Source of the DNA: Phallus indusiatus
Lineage: Eukaryota > Basidiomycota > Agaricomycetes > Phallales > Phallaceae
Length of the DNA: 64,000 bases
Direction: 5' to 3'
NCBI GenBank assembly: GCA_027605045.1
Contig: JAQFWX010000036.1
Span: forward strand, 310,001 to 374,000
Part shown: piece after piece, positions 45,736 to 57,620 of the stretch
Numbering within the stretch: the stretch's first letter is position 1
Layout: the number at the start of each line of letters is the position of its first letter
Notes under the pieces: generated by a model
Told to the model about the DNA's origin: nothing
The model's database searches: none
Seen by the model: the letters and a program-made list of their open reading frames with translations, nothing else
Made by a program: the position numbers and the translations under genes

Positions 45736-47322
45736 ATGAGATATGATCTTGAGAGATGCTTAGCAAATACTATGACATCTCCCAGCGACGTTCACGAAGG
45801 CTCCCCTTCGCCGAACACCGACACCGTTCCAAAGACTACTTCATCTGTTAAACATCGATTTAGTGCGCCCAATTTTGGGTCTCGGTTTCTGACGGTACTG
45901 CCCTTTCTTTTCCCGAGCTTTGAAAACCTGGGACTATCGTTCAAGTTTCTGATACCAGCAGTGTTTAGGACGACCAGGATGTCTTTTCGCATAATGCTTG
46001 GGATCACGTTCCACCACCGAATGATCAAGAAGAAAGGGTTCTTCAAGCTCTGAATCGCCAACGGAATGCACCAGTATCTGACGCGGATAAAGCGAAATAC
46101 AACGCCAATCCCGCTCGGCATTGGGACATCTTTTACAAGAACAATGAAAACAATTTCTTTCGCGATAGAAAGTGGTTACATCTCGAGTTTCCCGAGTTGA
46201 TTGCAACTACTAAGCCAGATGTACGGGCAAGATTTATGTTGACGATTGATTAACTGACCGTTCGGTCCAGGCAGGTCCAGTCACTATTTTCGAAGTGGGA
46301 TGTGGTAATATAATAATAATTGTACTTCTTTTTATTTCACTAATACCTCTTAAATATCAGGCGTAGGAAATACCATCTTTCCTTTCCTAAGTTCTAATGA
46401 AAACCCTGATCTCTCCATAATCGCTTGTGATTTCTCACCTCGAGCTGTCAAACTTGTCCAGGTAACCAAACTGACTCATTTAATTTTCGCTTTACTGAAA
46501 TGCTTTATCAAGTCTCATCCTCTATACTCTTCACCGCCAGCAGGCAAAATATCAGCAGCTCAATGGGACATGACCTCGTCTCATCTCCCGCCAAACGTTG
46601 CCCCATCTAGCGTCGATTTTATCCTGATGATTTTTGTTTTGAGTGCTTTGCATCCTAATGAATGGCAGCAGACTATTGCTAATCTGTATACTGTGAGTTT
46701 GTGATTTCAACTTGCAGTATTCACTGAAACGTATGGCAATAGATATTAAAACCTGGAGGAAGAATATTTTTAAGAGACTACGGACGGTATGATCTTGCCC
46801 AACTTCGGTTCAAAGAAGGACGACTACTAGAGGACAATTTCTATATCAGAGGAGATAAAACGCGCGTGTATTTCTTCTCACTAGGTGGGTTAAAACGCTT
46901 TGCGTAAAGGTCATTTTTGTGATGTATTACCAGATGATCTGGCTACTATTTTTACGGGCTCGCCTATGTCGGACTTGACACAGGTGGATACTACAACTAC
47001 GACTATTGAGAGCGAAGAAGCTCTTTCTCCCAATGCTACTCCCGGAGCAACAACCCCATCGATAGAGCCCAACACAAAACACCCTTCCATTATAAACAAT
47101 TCTATATTAGACGGTTCTAGCTCTGGAGATCCTTCGCGCCCAACATCTCCCCCACAAGAAGACGTAACATATCCTTCTCCAGATTGCTCCTCTCTTCAGC
47201 ATCCCTTATTCGTTATCGAGCAACTGGGCGTCGACAATCGTCTGCTTGTAAACCGGAAGCGACAGTTAAAAATGCATCGAGTTTGGATGCAAGGTAAATT
47301 CGACAAACTACCGCAAAAATAA
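45736..47322 (+). CDS. tRNA N3-methylcytidine methyltransferase, Trm140/METTL2-like
   Basis: It is an AdoMet-dependent methyltransferase that makes m3C at position 32 of the tRNA anticodon loop. The start is ATG 45736, or in frame 45772 ([11 protein letters not shown]). Family motifs are [47 protein letters not shown], the AdoMet motif [13 protein letters not shown] split by an intron, [54 protein letters not shown] and [16 protein letters not shown]. The C-terminus is diagnostic: VEQLGVD-like [20 protein letters not shown], then [10 protein letters not shown] Ser/Thr/Pro-rich insert separates the last two blocks. The stop is at 47320-47322. It looks intact. Confidence 0.85.
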
Positions 47323-47465
47323 CGGGCTCTTTGAACGTTGTTTCGTAAAATTCCGGGGGTTATTGCGTTATCAAGTGTACAAATAATACAGGATTAGAAT
47401 GTATATTAGTCTAAATGTGAAATGCAATGGTGTGAGAGTTTTTTTTACTACCGGGAGATCAACTA

Positions 47466-48636
47466 CTAATGATGTTGACCCCACCATAGAATGCCTTCGT
47501 ATATTGAAAACATGACGGCGGCATTAGGTACCACCCGAAGTAAATGGGCCGAAAGTCCACCATAAAGACGACCCGCTCCTTCTTCAGCAATTATTACTTT
47601 TAGTGTTTGATACAATCCAGTATACTTTTTAATACCATTAATTGGCGGTTGTCGAAGTCGTGTTCGAATCACCTATGATCAAAACAGTCGCGTAAGAACT
47701 TCGACAAAGTTATAACGGATGCGTATTTTGAACGTACCTCATGCGGATATGTTAACAAACTGGCAATACCTTTGGACAATCCAGCACTCCCGAGCACGCC
47801 AGCCCACCCTACAAATCCACCTTGCCTTTCCGCACCTCGCTTCAAGCGTTCATATAGAACCCATTGAATCGTTCCCTCCGTCACTCCAAGATAACTGGCG
47901 CTGAGACCTTTATACATCCCCCGCGCGCCTTCAGTTTTAAGTATATCTTTAATACACGCCCAACTGTTCGTGTAAGGTCGTGACTGCGACGCGCTGAGCT
48001 GCATACGCGTTTTAACGACCCAGATAGGATTCGTCACTGTACCGGTCACTACTCCTGTGATAGCTGCCGCGGATAAATGTACCCATGAATTCTCTATTCC
48101 ATGATTATACTTGTTGGCTATAATTTGCTTCCCGTTGCCGTATGTGAAAAAGACGATAGACCGGGCTGGTACAACGCCAACGAGTGAAGGCCCCAATCCT
48201 TTGAAAAGAGCCGGAACTCCTTCGAATTTATAAATATTTCTGGATAAGCATATGTTAGCAAACGAATTGAACAAGAGTAGTTTCAATTTTTTTATTACTT
48301 TAAGATATGCCCTGTCTCTATAAAATGATATAAAAGCCCTCCAGTCCGATGTGCGACAATCTCTCCTGTTCCTTTTGCCTGAATTGTGATTGGAACGTCG
48401 TGAAACATAGACGACTGAAGACGAGTCTTAACAACGTCAAAAGGAGATGTCACTATAGCAGCACACATGCCACCAAAGCTGCGTGTATTAAAGATCACCA
48501 AGGTCAGAAATGCAAAACGAAAACAACCTTTTTTTATAGTATGTTTGTAAGGAACTCACCCTCCTGCTACGAAGTGTAGCCAACTTTTCGCGGGAAGCCA
48601 CGATAGATTCTCTGGGTTTACATTTACAGATGACAT
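47466..48636 (-). CDS. Mitochondrial carrier, Rim2 / pyrimidine nucleotide type
   Basis: It is an inner-membrane carrier of the SLC25 family. The ATG is complementary to 48634-48636 (MSSVNVNPENLSWLPAKSW). The three carrier repeats show their signatures: SPFDVVKTRLQ, NPIWVVKTRMQ (Trp in place of the usual Asp/Glu) and YPHEVIRTRLRQ. Between them lie FEGVPALFKGLGPSLVGVVP, the AR(S)IVFFTYG block and GLSASYLGVTEGTIQWVLYE. It ends AHLLRVVPNAAVMFSIYEG...WWGQHH. The NPIW signature and RLRQ third repeat fit the pyrimidine nucleotide carriers (Rim2, SLC25A33/36), which supply mitochondrial DNA and RNA synthesis. Introns are short and the gene appears intact. Confidence 0.85.
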
Positions 48637-48849
48637 AAAGTAAATGAGAGCTGGTCTTGTGCCAGAATCGCGGGCGAGTTATTGAAGGAGGGATAAATTA
48701 GACAAATGGCATTTGCTATAACGCCCGTAATTTTTCAATGACTAAGCGAATTTTTGAATTATTCCGGATGGAGCGCCGAACGACCTTCTCCCGCCGAATA
48801 CGAAGTCCATGAAATGAATGAAAATAATTATATAAATATATCAAAGCTA

Positions 48850-51286
48850 TTACAAGACCTCTTCATTCTTGAAACTCCAAATCTCTAGCACAGTCCGTCC
48901 ACCACGAGAACAGCATATTACAAGGGTATCATCTCTAATTGCCGTTTTCCACACCCCATCGCTGGGTTCCGTCAAAGTTCTAATTTGAACGAGCTTTCCA
49001 ACGGAATCTTGGTTATTGGAATGGTCTAAAGAGGAAGACTGTTCTTCTGGATCATTTCCTATATTCCACAATAATACTCTGCCATCGGTACCAGCCGATA
49101 TCAACCATTTCCGTTTGCCGTATTTTCGATGCTTCACCCATTCTCGACCGTCATGTATGGAATCCGGAACATCTTCATCAATTTGAAGAGCAGTTATACT
49201 AGATGTGTGCGCTGTAATGCTTGATATAATACGGAAAGTATCACTGAGGTGTTCTACTCCGTCTGGTCGCCGTAGAGGCGAATGGAGTAACAATGACGAG
49301 TGGAATGGAGAAGATGGAGGAGACGCCGCTTGAGATATTGCGGGAGCTGGTAAGGCTAAAGAGGCAGGACGAGGCGTAGAGAATGGGCTGGAGTCTCTAC
49401 GAGTGAACGATGAATAGGGCGGAATACCGAAGATGATTATACGTCCATCGGCACTACCACTGATAACTGAATTCGTGCTCGGCGATAGTTGTAATTGACA
49501 GACAAGAGCGGTATGACCTTGCAGGAGGGCAACACAGTCACTAAGAGAGAGAAGTTCGGCGTTAGAACACGTCTCTTTGAACGGAAATTAAAGACTTGCT
49601 TGCTGTCTACACTCCACACTCTTACGCTGGTATCTAAACCTCCCGAAACGATTCGGTAGCCATCAAAAGCGACCGTATAGACTTGATGATAATGACCGTT
49701 ATATACTCGTAGACATTCACGAGTTTTGGCCGACCAAAGCTTGAAACGGTGTCAATACACAATCATTCCTATTGCACATCGAACCAAGAAATGGAAAAAC
49801 GCACTCGAACCGAACAGTCGTAACTTCCGCTAACAATCATATCCCCATACACGTCTAAACACCGGACACTATCTGTGTGGCCCTCAAGAGTTCCCAACAT
49901 ACGCTGTAGAAAACAACAACATCAATACCTTATTTTGGGTGAAATAAAGTATCACGTACACCCTTTCTGATGTCCCATATTCTGACAGTCGCGTCCCTGC
50001 CTCCAGTTACAGCGATGGGACGCCCGTGGAACATTTTCAAGCACCTAACAGTGGAACGGTGACCTCTGAGCACATGAATACAGTACCTACGATCCATAAA
50101 GAAAAAGCCTTCATTAGAACTCCCAATTAAAAAAAACACAAAGAACGCGAAATAATCACCCTGTCTTCACATCCCATACTCGCAACGTCTTATCACAAGC
50201 CGCACTTATAATCAAAGAGTTGGGCTGTCCCCAGCCATCAGAGGAATTGGAAGGAAGAGAAAGTTTATGCGATGGACTATTTGGAGAATCAAAATCTAAA
50301 AGTTCGTCTTGGGTATCCTTAGATGAGTTTGGTGGGTATAAATTATCAAAAATGCTTTGAAAAGGTACGTCGGATGATGAGAATGAGGATGATACAGATG
50401 ATGAAAGTGATCCGGGGATAATAGGTGTCATGGAGCCGTCTTGTTCTTCTTCTAAATTCTCGGTGTGCGAGGAGAAGTCCGCGCCGGTTTGCCCTCTCTC
50501 TACGATCCAAACGCACCACGCCCCCGCTTGATGGCCAGATAAAGTACGCGCTAGTATGCCGGTTTTCGCGCTGAACACATGAACACGCCCATTAGCCAAA
50601 CCGACGACAATCCAAGAAGAATCCAGAGCTAAAGAGGAGACAATTCCTGCCTCTCGCGAACGATGTGTTCTTAGTAAATGGCCAGAGTGTAAATAGTTGT
50701 TCTCTAAAGGAAAATTAAGACGTCTAAGACAGAAGACGCAAGAGAACGGGATGTACCCATTGTTTGAGATGATTTGTAATATGATTTGAATGAAAAATCT
50801 GCATCAAGAGATCGATGTATTGAAGAATCAGATGTGGAACAAGCTGTATTGTGTGTTAATGAGTACTCAAAATATAACAATCCATACAGACATACCTGGT
50901 TCATCGCCAAAGTCATTCTCATAAGAAATAAAGCCCTTACGAATGCAAAGCTCTCTCCAAATACTCTCATCTTGCACTAATATCCTCCACGCTTTTGACA
51001 CGCGTCCGGCTCTAGACAATGACCTGGAGTCATCTACGAAACTCAAGATGTGCAACGATAATTCAGTGGGGAGATTAGTCAGAAAATCCAATCTTCGAGA
51101 TTCGAAGGGTTGAAGGCGAAGGTGGGCAAGCTGGGCAGGGGTAAGATGATTGACGAGGGATTCGAGTACGGACAAGGGAAGATGGGGTAGATGTTTAGGA
51201 GCCTGGTTAGACCAGGATATCGCTGCCGCAATGTCGTTTGCTGAGGAAGTCGTAAATCCAATTTGTGCACTCAAAGTGCTGTGCAT
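48850..51286 (-). CDS. F-box and WD40-repeat protein (SCF substrate adaptor)
   Basis: It is probably a substrate-recognition subunit of an SCF ubiquitin ligase. The start is the ATG complementary to 51284-51286; the open frame extends 12 nt upstream without another ATG. The F-box is FLTNLPTELSLHILSFVDD...VSKAWRILVQDESIWRELCI. The WD40 region follows over many exons: HVFSAKTGILARTLSGHQAG, DKTLRVWDVKTG, IHVLRGHRSTVRCLKM, GGRDATVRIWDIRKG, MLGTLEGHTDSVRCLDVYGD, LWSAKTRECLRVYNGH and VWSVDSKQVFNF. A last blade near the C-terminus is SAGTDGRVLLWNIGN. A Ser-rich insert (SLSSSVSSSFSSSDV) splits an early repeat. The arrangement is like Met30, Cdc4 or Pop1. The stop is at 48850-48852. Confidence 0.83.
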
Positions 51287-52544
51287 TTCTGTGCACACTC
51301 TGAAAAGATGGTGGGAAGATGCAGAAGGCAGGGAGAGGAGAGAAGGAAAGTTGGTGGTATCGTTTCGTTTAAATGGGCTTCTTGATGTATTTTAGGAGAT
51401 TTTTCCAAATCTCCTTTATACCATCATGACAGGGCTTTGCGTTTAGAGTATGTCCAATCGCTGGCGTCAGGAGAGAGAAGGAGATAATTTAGGCCTAGGC
51501 TTCAACTAGCCGTGAGTACGTAATCCTGAGCATGTGAATTTCGTCTTGTCGAGTCAACAATGAACTACTCGATGACCTGGACGTACTTCATGCACTTTTG
51601 ATTAAACATTGCTCTGGTGCTCTGATGCCTATCTGACTCGAATTAGCTGATTCTCTGTTCCGGAGCCGTTGGCACACATTGTGTCTATCAAGGACCACTG
51701 TAGCTTTTGGTTTTGCCTCAGGGCTATACAAAATTGGAGTCATTTGAAATTTATTAGCTTTTTTTATAGAGGAATTCATCAACACCGGCGTATCTGCACA
51801 ATCCCCGTCAATATGTAACGCTGGCAATTGATCAATGATCTTCTTTCATCATTCCGAACAACTTGACCAACCACCTACCTCCGAAATACTCATTCTTTGG
51901 CTGCGACCAGTATCAGGCGTGTAGCTCCAATATGCACAGAATAAACGAGAATGGATTTATATTTCATAGATATCCTTCATTGCGAACCATTTCGAAGGGA
52001 GGTAGCGCAAGGCTTTGATATTGAAATATGATGGACCGGTCTCAGAAGCCTCCGAAGAGTACATGACCGTTCCATTTGAATCCTTCACGTTTGTCATACA
52101 GAGCCGTCAAAGTCCAAAAAGAGGGCGTTATTTAGGGTACCGCTTCCAAAAATCCAAACCTCGTAGCCAAAGGGATAAGTTTTCAAAAATTGGTAGTGAT
52201 AGTCTGTACCAGTAATATGTTGATCTGTTCTCTGAGCCTCACGATACCAGTGTGCGATTTAAAGAGAGAGAAAAAGACTGAAGGATATAAATGTTGCGCA
52301 AAGCTGATTGTCTCAAAACCAAGTCCACTACCGAGGGAGTCACGCATGATTAATGATTCGTAGAATTTGAAGGTGTATTGTAAGCTCATAGGGAAGGGAC
52401 ATGACATGCGTATATGAATGTTGACCGGCGAACCGGTGAATATTGCATCACGGCTTATTAGGGCAGTACTTCCACCGTCTAGGAGGAAAGAAGATGTATT
52501 AGCGATTTTGGAAAAACTTGTCTTTGAGATATTGAATGAAAACC
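51287..52544. other. Intergenic or uncertain 3' exon region
   Basis: No gene is securely seen. On the minus strand, 52183-52500 is open (SRDA..FTGSPVNIHIRMSC, FYESLIMRDSLGSG) and could be a distal exon of the hemerythrin-like gene or an unrelated frame. The bidirectional promoter of the F-box gene lies at its left edge. Confidence 0.35.
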
Positions 52545-53460
52545 TTACCCGCTGTGCATTGGAACGACAATATAAGGTATAACGAAATTGCGCATGAATT
52601 TGGGGAAATTAGGGGGAAAGTGAGGCTTGTATTCTGCGGGTACATTGCTAGCCAAAGAGTTCACAGTTTCCTTTTCCTGGTCCCTAGCGCAGATGGTAAA
52701 ACTTACCCTAATACAAACGGAAAGTGATTGACTAAACCACCTTCCTTTCTGGCTTCAACATCGAAATCGTCTGATATGGCTTTCAATTCTGCTTCGGTGA
52801 AGACCTTCAGGTTCTCCGCCGCTAAATCTTGAACCTCATGATCCAGATGTGCGAACTGACGAAGGGAAAGGGGACAAGGTCTATTTCGTTTCTGCTATTC
52901 CATAAGCCAACTACGTACTAGAATTTCTTTGAAAGGGACCATGAATTCCCGTAGAGCAGGTGGGTCAAATTTACTATGGTCAGCTTTCGCTTCTCTTAAT
53001 ATCTCAATGAATTTGTCGAGTTTCTCGTGAATCCCTTTATGCTGTTCAAGCTCGGTGGAGAAATCAACCTTCTTTTGAAGCTCGACAAACAAATATCGTT
53101 CTAGTACACAGAATTGGAAGACCAAGATCAGCAGCCAATAGTAAACAGCGACAGACAGAATCCCGCTGACCTTCTAAGCCATGATGTTTAGTGACTATCT
53201 CTGTCCAGACGGTGCAGTAGCTAAGAAAATTGTCAAGATCGTTCAATGGAGGATTCTCCAAATGGCCGTAAATGCTGTTAAACCCATTCTTGAGGGTTTC
53301 GTGGGCTAATAGGCAATGCAAAAAGAAGAGCAATTAGCTTTACAATAGTAACGGCTGAGGCGCCTCGGAAAGAAAGTTGTCCTTCACACTTACCAACGAT
53401 CATGGCCCATTGTAGGTGTTTATAAATGTCTTTGGGAGGTCCGTATTTGTCGTCAGCCAT
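52545..53460 (-). CDS. Hemerythrin-like (HHE cation-binding) domain protein
   Basis: The ATG is complementary to 53458-53460 (MADDKYGPPKDIYKHLQWAM). After an intron the four-helix domain shows HETLKNGFNSIYGHLENPPL, FLSYCTVWTEIVTKHHGLEG, LERYLFVELQKKVDF, EQHKGIHEKLDKFIEILREA, then HLDHEVQDLAAENLKVF. His and Glu residues are spaced as in hemerythrin-like proteins that bind a di-iron centre. The C-terminal part (FPPNFPKFMRNFVIPYIVVP) is also usual in fungal members. Translation reaches a TAA at 52545-52547 that overlaps a possible splice donor, so the true end may lie further downstream. Role in the cell is unknown (iron or oxygen sensing are possibilities). Confidence 0.7.
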
Positions 53461-53789
53461 TGTAACAAGGCGTTCTGTCTCTGACTGAAAATGCTTCGTG
53501 AGGGCATCGCCGCCATGGTTTATATATACGCTGTAAGGTCAAAGACGTGTCCTCGGAGTTATGGGTCGATGATCTCAGATTTAGCCACGACGAGTAACGC
53601 GCGTAACGAATCATATGTAACGGCAATGGCAAAGGTCACTCTGAGCCAGCTGCTCCATTATGTGGCAGAAATAACCAAACATTGTGTAAGGTAACAAGAC
53701 CGCTTGGCAAGTATTCCGGATAATGTGGTTTGACCGTTCCCTAGTTGCTTGCATCCCGCCTTCAATCGTGTTCAAGCCCATCTATATTT

Positions 53790-54085
53790 TCAATGTGCGC
53801 AGAATACCATGGAGGAAAATGGGCCGATTCAACTCGCAGGAGTCTCTTGTTATGTCTCTGCACGGCTATGGGCAGTGACTGGATATTTCAGATTCGTGAA
53901 ACCGGGCGCGAGGTGAATTCAGGCATCCGACTCGATGAGAGAGAGAGGCATACGTGTCTGCCTTTGTGCAAGAACGCGAACGGAGTTCAATTTTGTTGAT
54001 CAATGCAGCGCATCTTGGATATCTGGCGTCGGTCGATCCGAAGGGCCTTCAGGCTAGGATGGTGGCTGTGTTTGACAAATTGTGA
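53790..54085 (+). pseudogene. G6: GH30 C-terminal fragment, tail-to-tail with K4
   Basis: The + strand reads MEENGPIQLAGVSCYVSARL, WAVTGYFRFVKPGAR, then ERERSSILLINAAHLGYLAS and MVAVFDKL, nearly the same as the end of G4. Everything upstream of this block is missing, and a TGA follows PGAR. It ends about 240 bp from the K4 stop, in the same layout and spacing as K2 and G4. Confidence 0.7.
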
Positions 54086-54321
54086 GGCAGACTTCTCTGT
54101 GAAGGGTTCAAGGTTCACGGCAGCGTGGATCCACGGGCTATGAGAAGACTCTTCCTACAATGATTTGGTTGATAAGATAAAACATACATGTATTGAGACA
54201 AATTAAAAGGGAGATAACTCCGGGTAAGAAGAAAAACCAAATAAAGACAAATTTGAACTAGTGGTGAATGTCACTCCAGCGATTGTAGACATCTCGTAAA
54301 ATCTGATGTTTATGAAAAGTG

Positions 54322-57186
54322 CTATTTAGTCTCATGAGCGTCGACGGATCCACCCTCTGCCTCATCGCCCGCTCCGTCCTCTACTTCAACGTCCTCTACT
54401 TCATCCTCTGCTGTATGATAAGACTCGGAGCTATCCGAATCTTGATCAGAATCTTGCGAAAAAATGAGAAATTAATGCAGCAATTACGACTCAAGTAGGC
54501 TCACCGTCAGAAACATCGTCTGATTCAGGTTGAATAGGACATATTAAAGGAAGACCGCAAATACGAGCTCCTTCATCGCTGTTTGGATCGATGCCCAATG
54601 TAGCGTGAATCTCCTGGATATACTCAAATTCATCATAACCCATATTAATCACACGAAGAGTTCGACGAATTTGAACGTTGAATGATTTTGAGTCGAAACC
54701 GAGGGTGTCCATATCAGAACGACATAGTCTTTCAGACCCCGAAGAATCAAGAGACCAGTATGTATCCAGCGTTTCATCGCATACCGCTGGTTTCGAAATA
54801 AAGAAATATAGTTCTTTATACTCAAAAGTTCCAACCGAACACCTGAGTCGGGAAGGAATTTGGATGTGCCACGAGAATCCAGTAACTACAGTGACCATAT
54901 GTTTGAATAAAATCATCTATAATGACACGACAGTGGTGGAATTGGCGTACCAACGCAAACCTCATAAGGCTCGTGCAATTCATCGGTTCTTGCAAGTAAG
55001 TAGCCAATTTGACTAACAAATGCATGAGCCAATCGTTCCCAGGAAGCATCATCCGAATATACAACATCATATTCAACCACCACTGTCTGGAGATCGTCGC
55101 TAGCCGAAATGCCTGTTGTATCTACAGGAACGCGAATTCTGAAAACATTCAAATTCAGTGCCGCTACATGATGGGAAATGTGCTATACCTGAAATGTTCA
55201 CCACAATCTTCGATACCCAATTTTGTATGCAGTATTTTCTCACGAACAAACCAGTCCAATGATGATGGTTCTTCGCATGGAATAAACCCTAACATAGTTG
55301 CATTCGAAGCGTCAGGTATATCGTTGTGTTCATCGGCTAATAAAATGTCACCAGTGTAGACAGAATATGCTGGTACGGATACGTCCTTCCATATAATGAC
55401 ATCTATGGCACTATAGAGATCCCATAAGATAGAGGGGTCCAAAGGAACATTCGACCTTGGGGACAAACGCAGCACGTCTACTCTTTCCATAATCTTGGTC
55501 ATCTCCTCTCCAGACAAAGCGCTAATGCGCACCCACTGCCACTCAGTAGCAGGAACGTCTTGGAGAATATTCGGCGACCATTCCTGATTTCGAAGAATAA
55601 ATTCACAATAATAATTTTACATGCATTTGAAGATGAGAAAAATGAACTAACAAATACAACAAGCCCGCGTCCGTCTAGAATGTTCACATAATCAGAGGCA
55701 CGATATCCATCCTCACGGCCTTTGAAACCGATAAACGTGCGAGAGAATTGCAGATCCCTCCAAGATATAATGGCATGGTTAGATATACCCTTTGCCACGT
55801 ACCTACAGCCATCCTGTAAGCAGAAGGCAAACGGTGAGATACAAACAATTAGCGGAATCGTGATCGGTTCTCACAGAAAAAGACAAATTCTGAAATGTAT
55901 TTGAGGGAGAAGTTTCATCAAATATTGTGGCAGCTCACTGCGTAGCGCATATCTATGTACCAGCCTAATCTATTGCGACATCTTGGATTGAATTGTTTAA
56001 ATGGAATACACCACGCTATATACATAAATCGTAAGTGTTGATTTCATTTCGTGAAGTGAAATAAACGAACAGTTGTGTGTAAAGACAAGGCCAGGGCTTT
56101 CTTTAGACGTGATTATGCCGGATAGCTGCATCACATTTGGGTGACTTGCACGAAGAATGAGCTACCGTTGATAATTATTTCACAAGAGACGAGTGTATTA
56201 CCGATATCTTGAATACCATTCCTTTTCTTTTTCAAATTTCTGTTTAAAGTATAAGAATATAGCGAAGAAATGCAGTATTTTTATGACGCACGGAAATAGC
56301 ATCCCGACCTTTGTAGACACGGACCATCCGTGTTTGACTCTCTTGCTTCCATCGGACTTCCCAGTGTTCAACTTGTCCATTCGAAATATTCTTTAGCACG
56401 TTTAGATCGCCAAGTCTGATTTTTTCGAACTGGCCACTTTCAGGAGACTTCAGAACGCAAACGAGCAATCCGACTTACATCAGAGTCCATCTCGTCTGTG
56501 TGGAAACGTATCACACCCCTGAGCTTGATATGGGACCAGAATGAAATCAAAATCTGTGTCAAATATATTTGTGCGCACCACAAGATTATCCCGAAACTCT
56601 TCTATTTGACTTTGATATCGTGCCAATGAATTTTTTTCACGGTCAGCCGAGAAATATTTCCGAAGGAGTTTCGATTTATACGGTTTATTGAATGACTGGA
56701 GATCGTTTGAGATGTTTCGTAAGCATCTGTTAAAGTGGACTTAGACTGGTAAGTATCATATATGAGCAGAATAACATACTGGTAAAATTCTTCACAACCT
56801 TTCTCAAAGCTGTTGAAAGAGTTGGACGCGGTGTCATGATTCTTCTTGGTCTCCTCATGGAGTATTTGGAGAATAGTTGTGATTTTGATTGTCAGAGTCT
56901 TATAATCGTCTTGGTTTTGTTGCATTTGCTGATTTTCTATCAGTACTCACGAGTCGAGATCCAATGACTGACTCACTTGGACAGGTTTTAGTAGAACCTT
57001 GACTAGCTCCGCTGCACCTTTAAGATATGGGAATGGTAGGAGACCCCCTACTGCACTAGCTAATTCAGCAGCCCGGAATGCGTTAGATACCCAGTCGGTT
57101 TCGTTCTGCATAACAGATACTGCGGTCGAAACTGATGGCTCGTGTTCATTCTGAGGGATAGTAGACCTTTTCTTCTGAAAACCCAT
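54322..57186 (-). CDS. K4: helical-adaptor/kinase-like/YWSLD-domain protein
   Basis: The closest relative of K2. The ATG is complementary to 57184-57186 (MGFQKKRSTIPQNEHEPS). Exon 1 ends LLKPVQ at a GTGAGT donor; exon 2 begins QMQQNQDDYKTLTIKITTIL. Helices continue across an intron (CLRNISNDLQSF, KYFSADREKNSLARYQSQIE). Next comes the kinase-like part (RLGDLNVLKNISNGQVEHWE, TRMVRVYKGRDAI, HPNVMQLSG). The middle part (DPSILWDLYSAIDVIIWKDV, DDLQTVVVEYDV) leads to FSWHIQIPSRLRC, YWSLDSSGSERLC and the acidic tail with SYHTAE..., stop at 54322-54324. Typical kinase catalytic motifs (HRD, DFG) were not seen, so a pseudokinase is more likely. An esterase-like relic is head-to-head upstream and GH30 fragment G6 is tail-to-tail. 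Confidence 0.6.
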
Positions 57187-57339
57187 ACCTGAAGATGGAT
57201 CGTGAGTATGGAGTGAATCGATTCGTGTCTTTATTATTTATGTGTCAAACGTGCGCTTGTCCTATGTCTGTCAAGAAGCTTCATGCTTCCCGTACTGCCT
57301 CTGGGAACGGCAGTAAATTCTGAGCGAAAGTAACTGCAC

Positions 57340-57620
57340 TGCATCAAATTAAATGCGCATGTGCCCGCGAACTGGACCCCATTGACTGTACGAAGGAGCG
57401 GCGTGCAACGAAAGCAGTCAAGTTGGTAAAGACCTCGAGTGTTGTGTCGTTCTATAGCATATCCATTGGCAAACCGTCTACAATCTCAGACCGAGCGTAC
57501 CACCGTATTCTTCATTTAAAGCTCGGTGGAAGCGCTGGAACAGCGACAGCGTGTCGTTTCACGGGCGCCAGAATCCACCTTAGCTTCAGTACCCATCGCA
57601 GCAGACGTGATACGTGCTAG
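57340..57620 (+). pseudogene. Esterase-like relic upstream of K4
   Basis: It matches the K2 5' flank (GACCTCGAGTGT..TGTC, AACATATCCATT-like, GGGCGCCAGAAT) and gives SISIGKPSTISDRAYHRILH, then LKLGGSAGTATACRFTGARI. This aligns with the frame at 63034-63510 (FLHVKLRGDADGFAGARIHI). No full frame remains. Confidence 0.35.

Noticed and set aside
51287..51298. Upstream extension of the F-box protein to a GTG at 51298
   Set aside because: GTG is not an expected nuclear start codon; the first ATG in frame is at 51286.
54678..55016. Plus-strand frame inside K4 (and similar frames inside K2 and K3)
   Set aside because: Shadow of the K coding strand; it repeats in all copies because the K sequence does.
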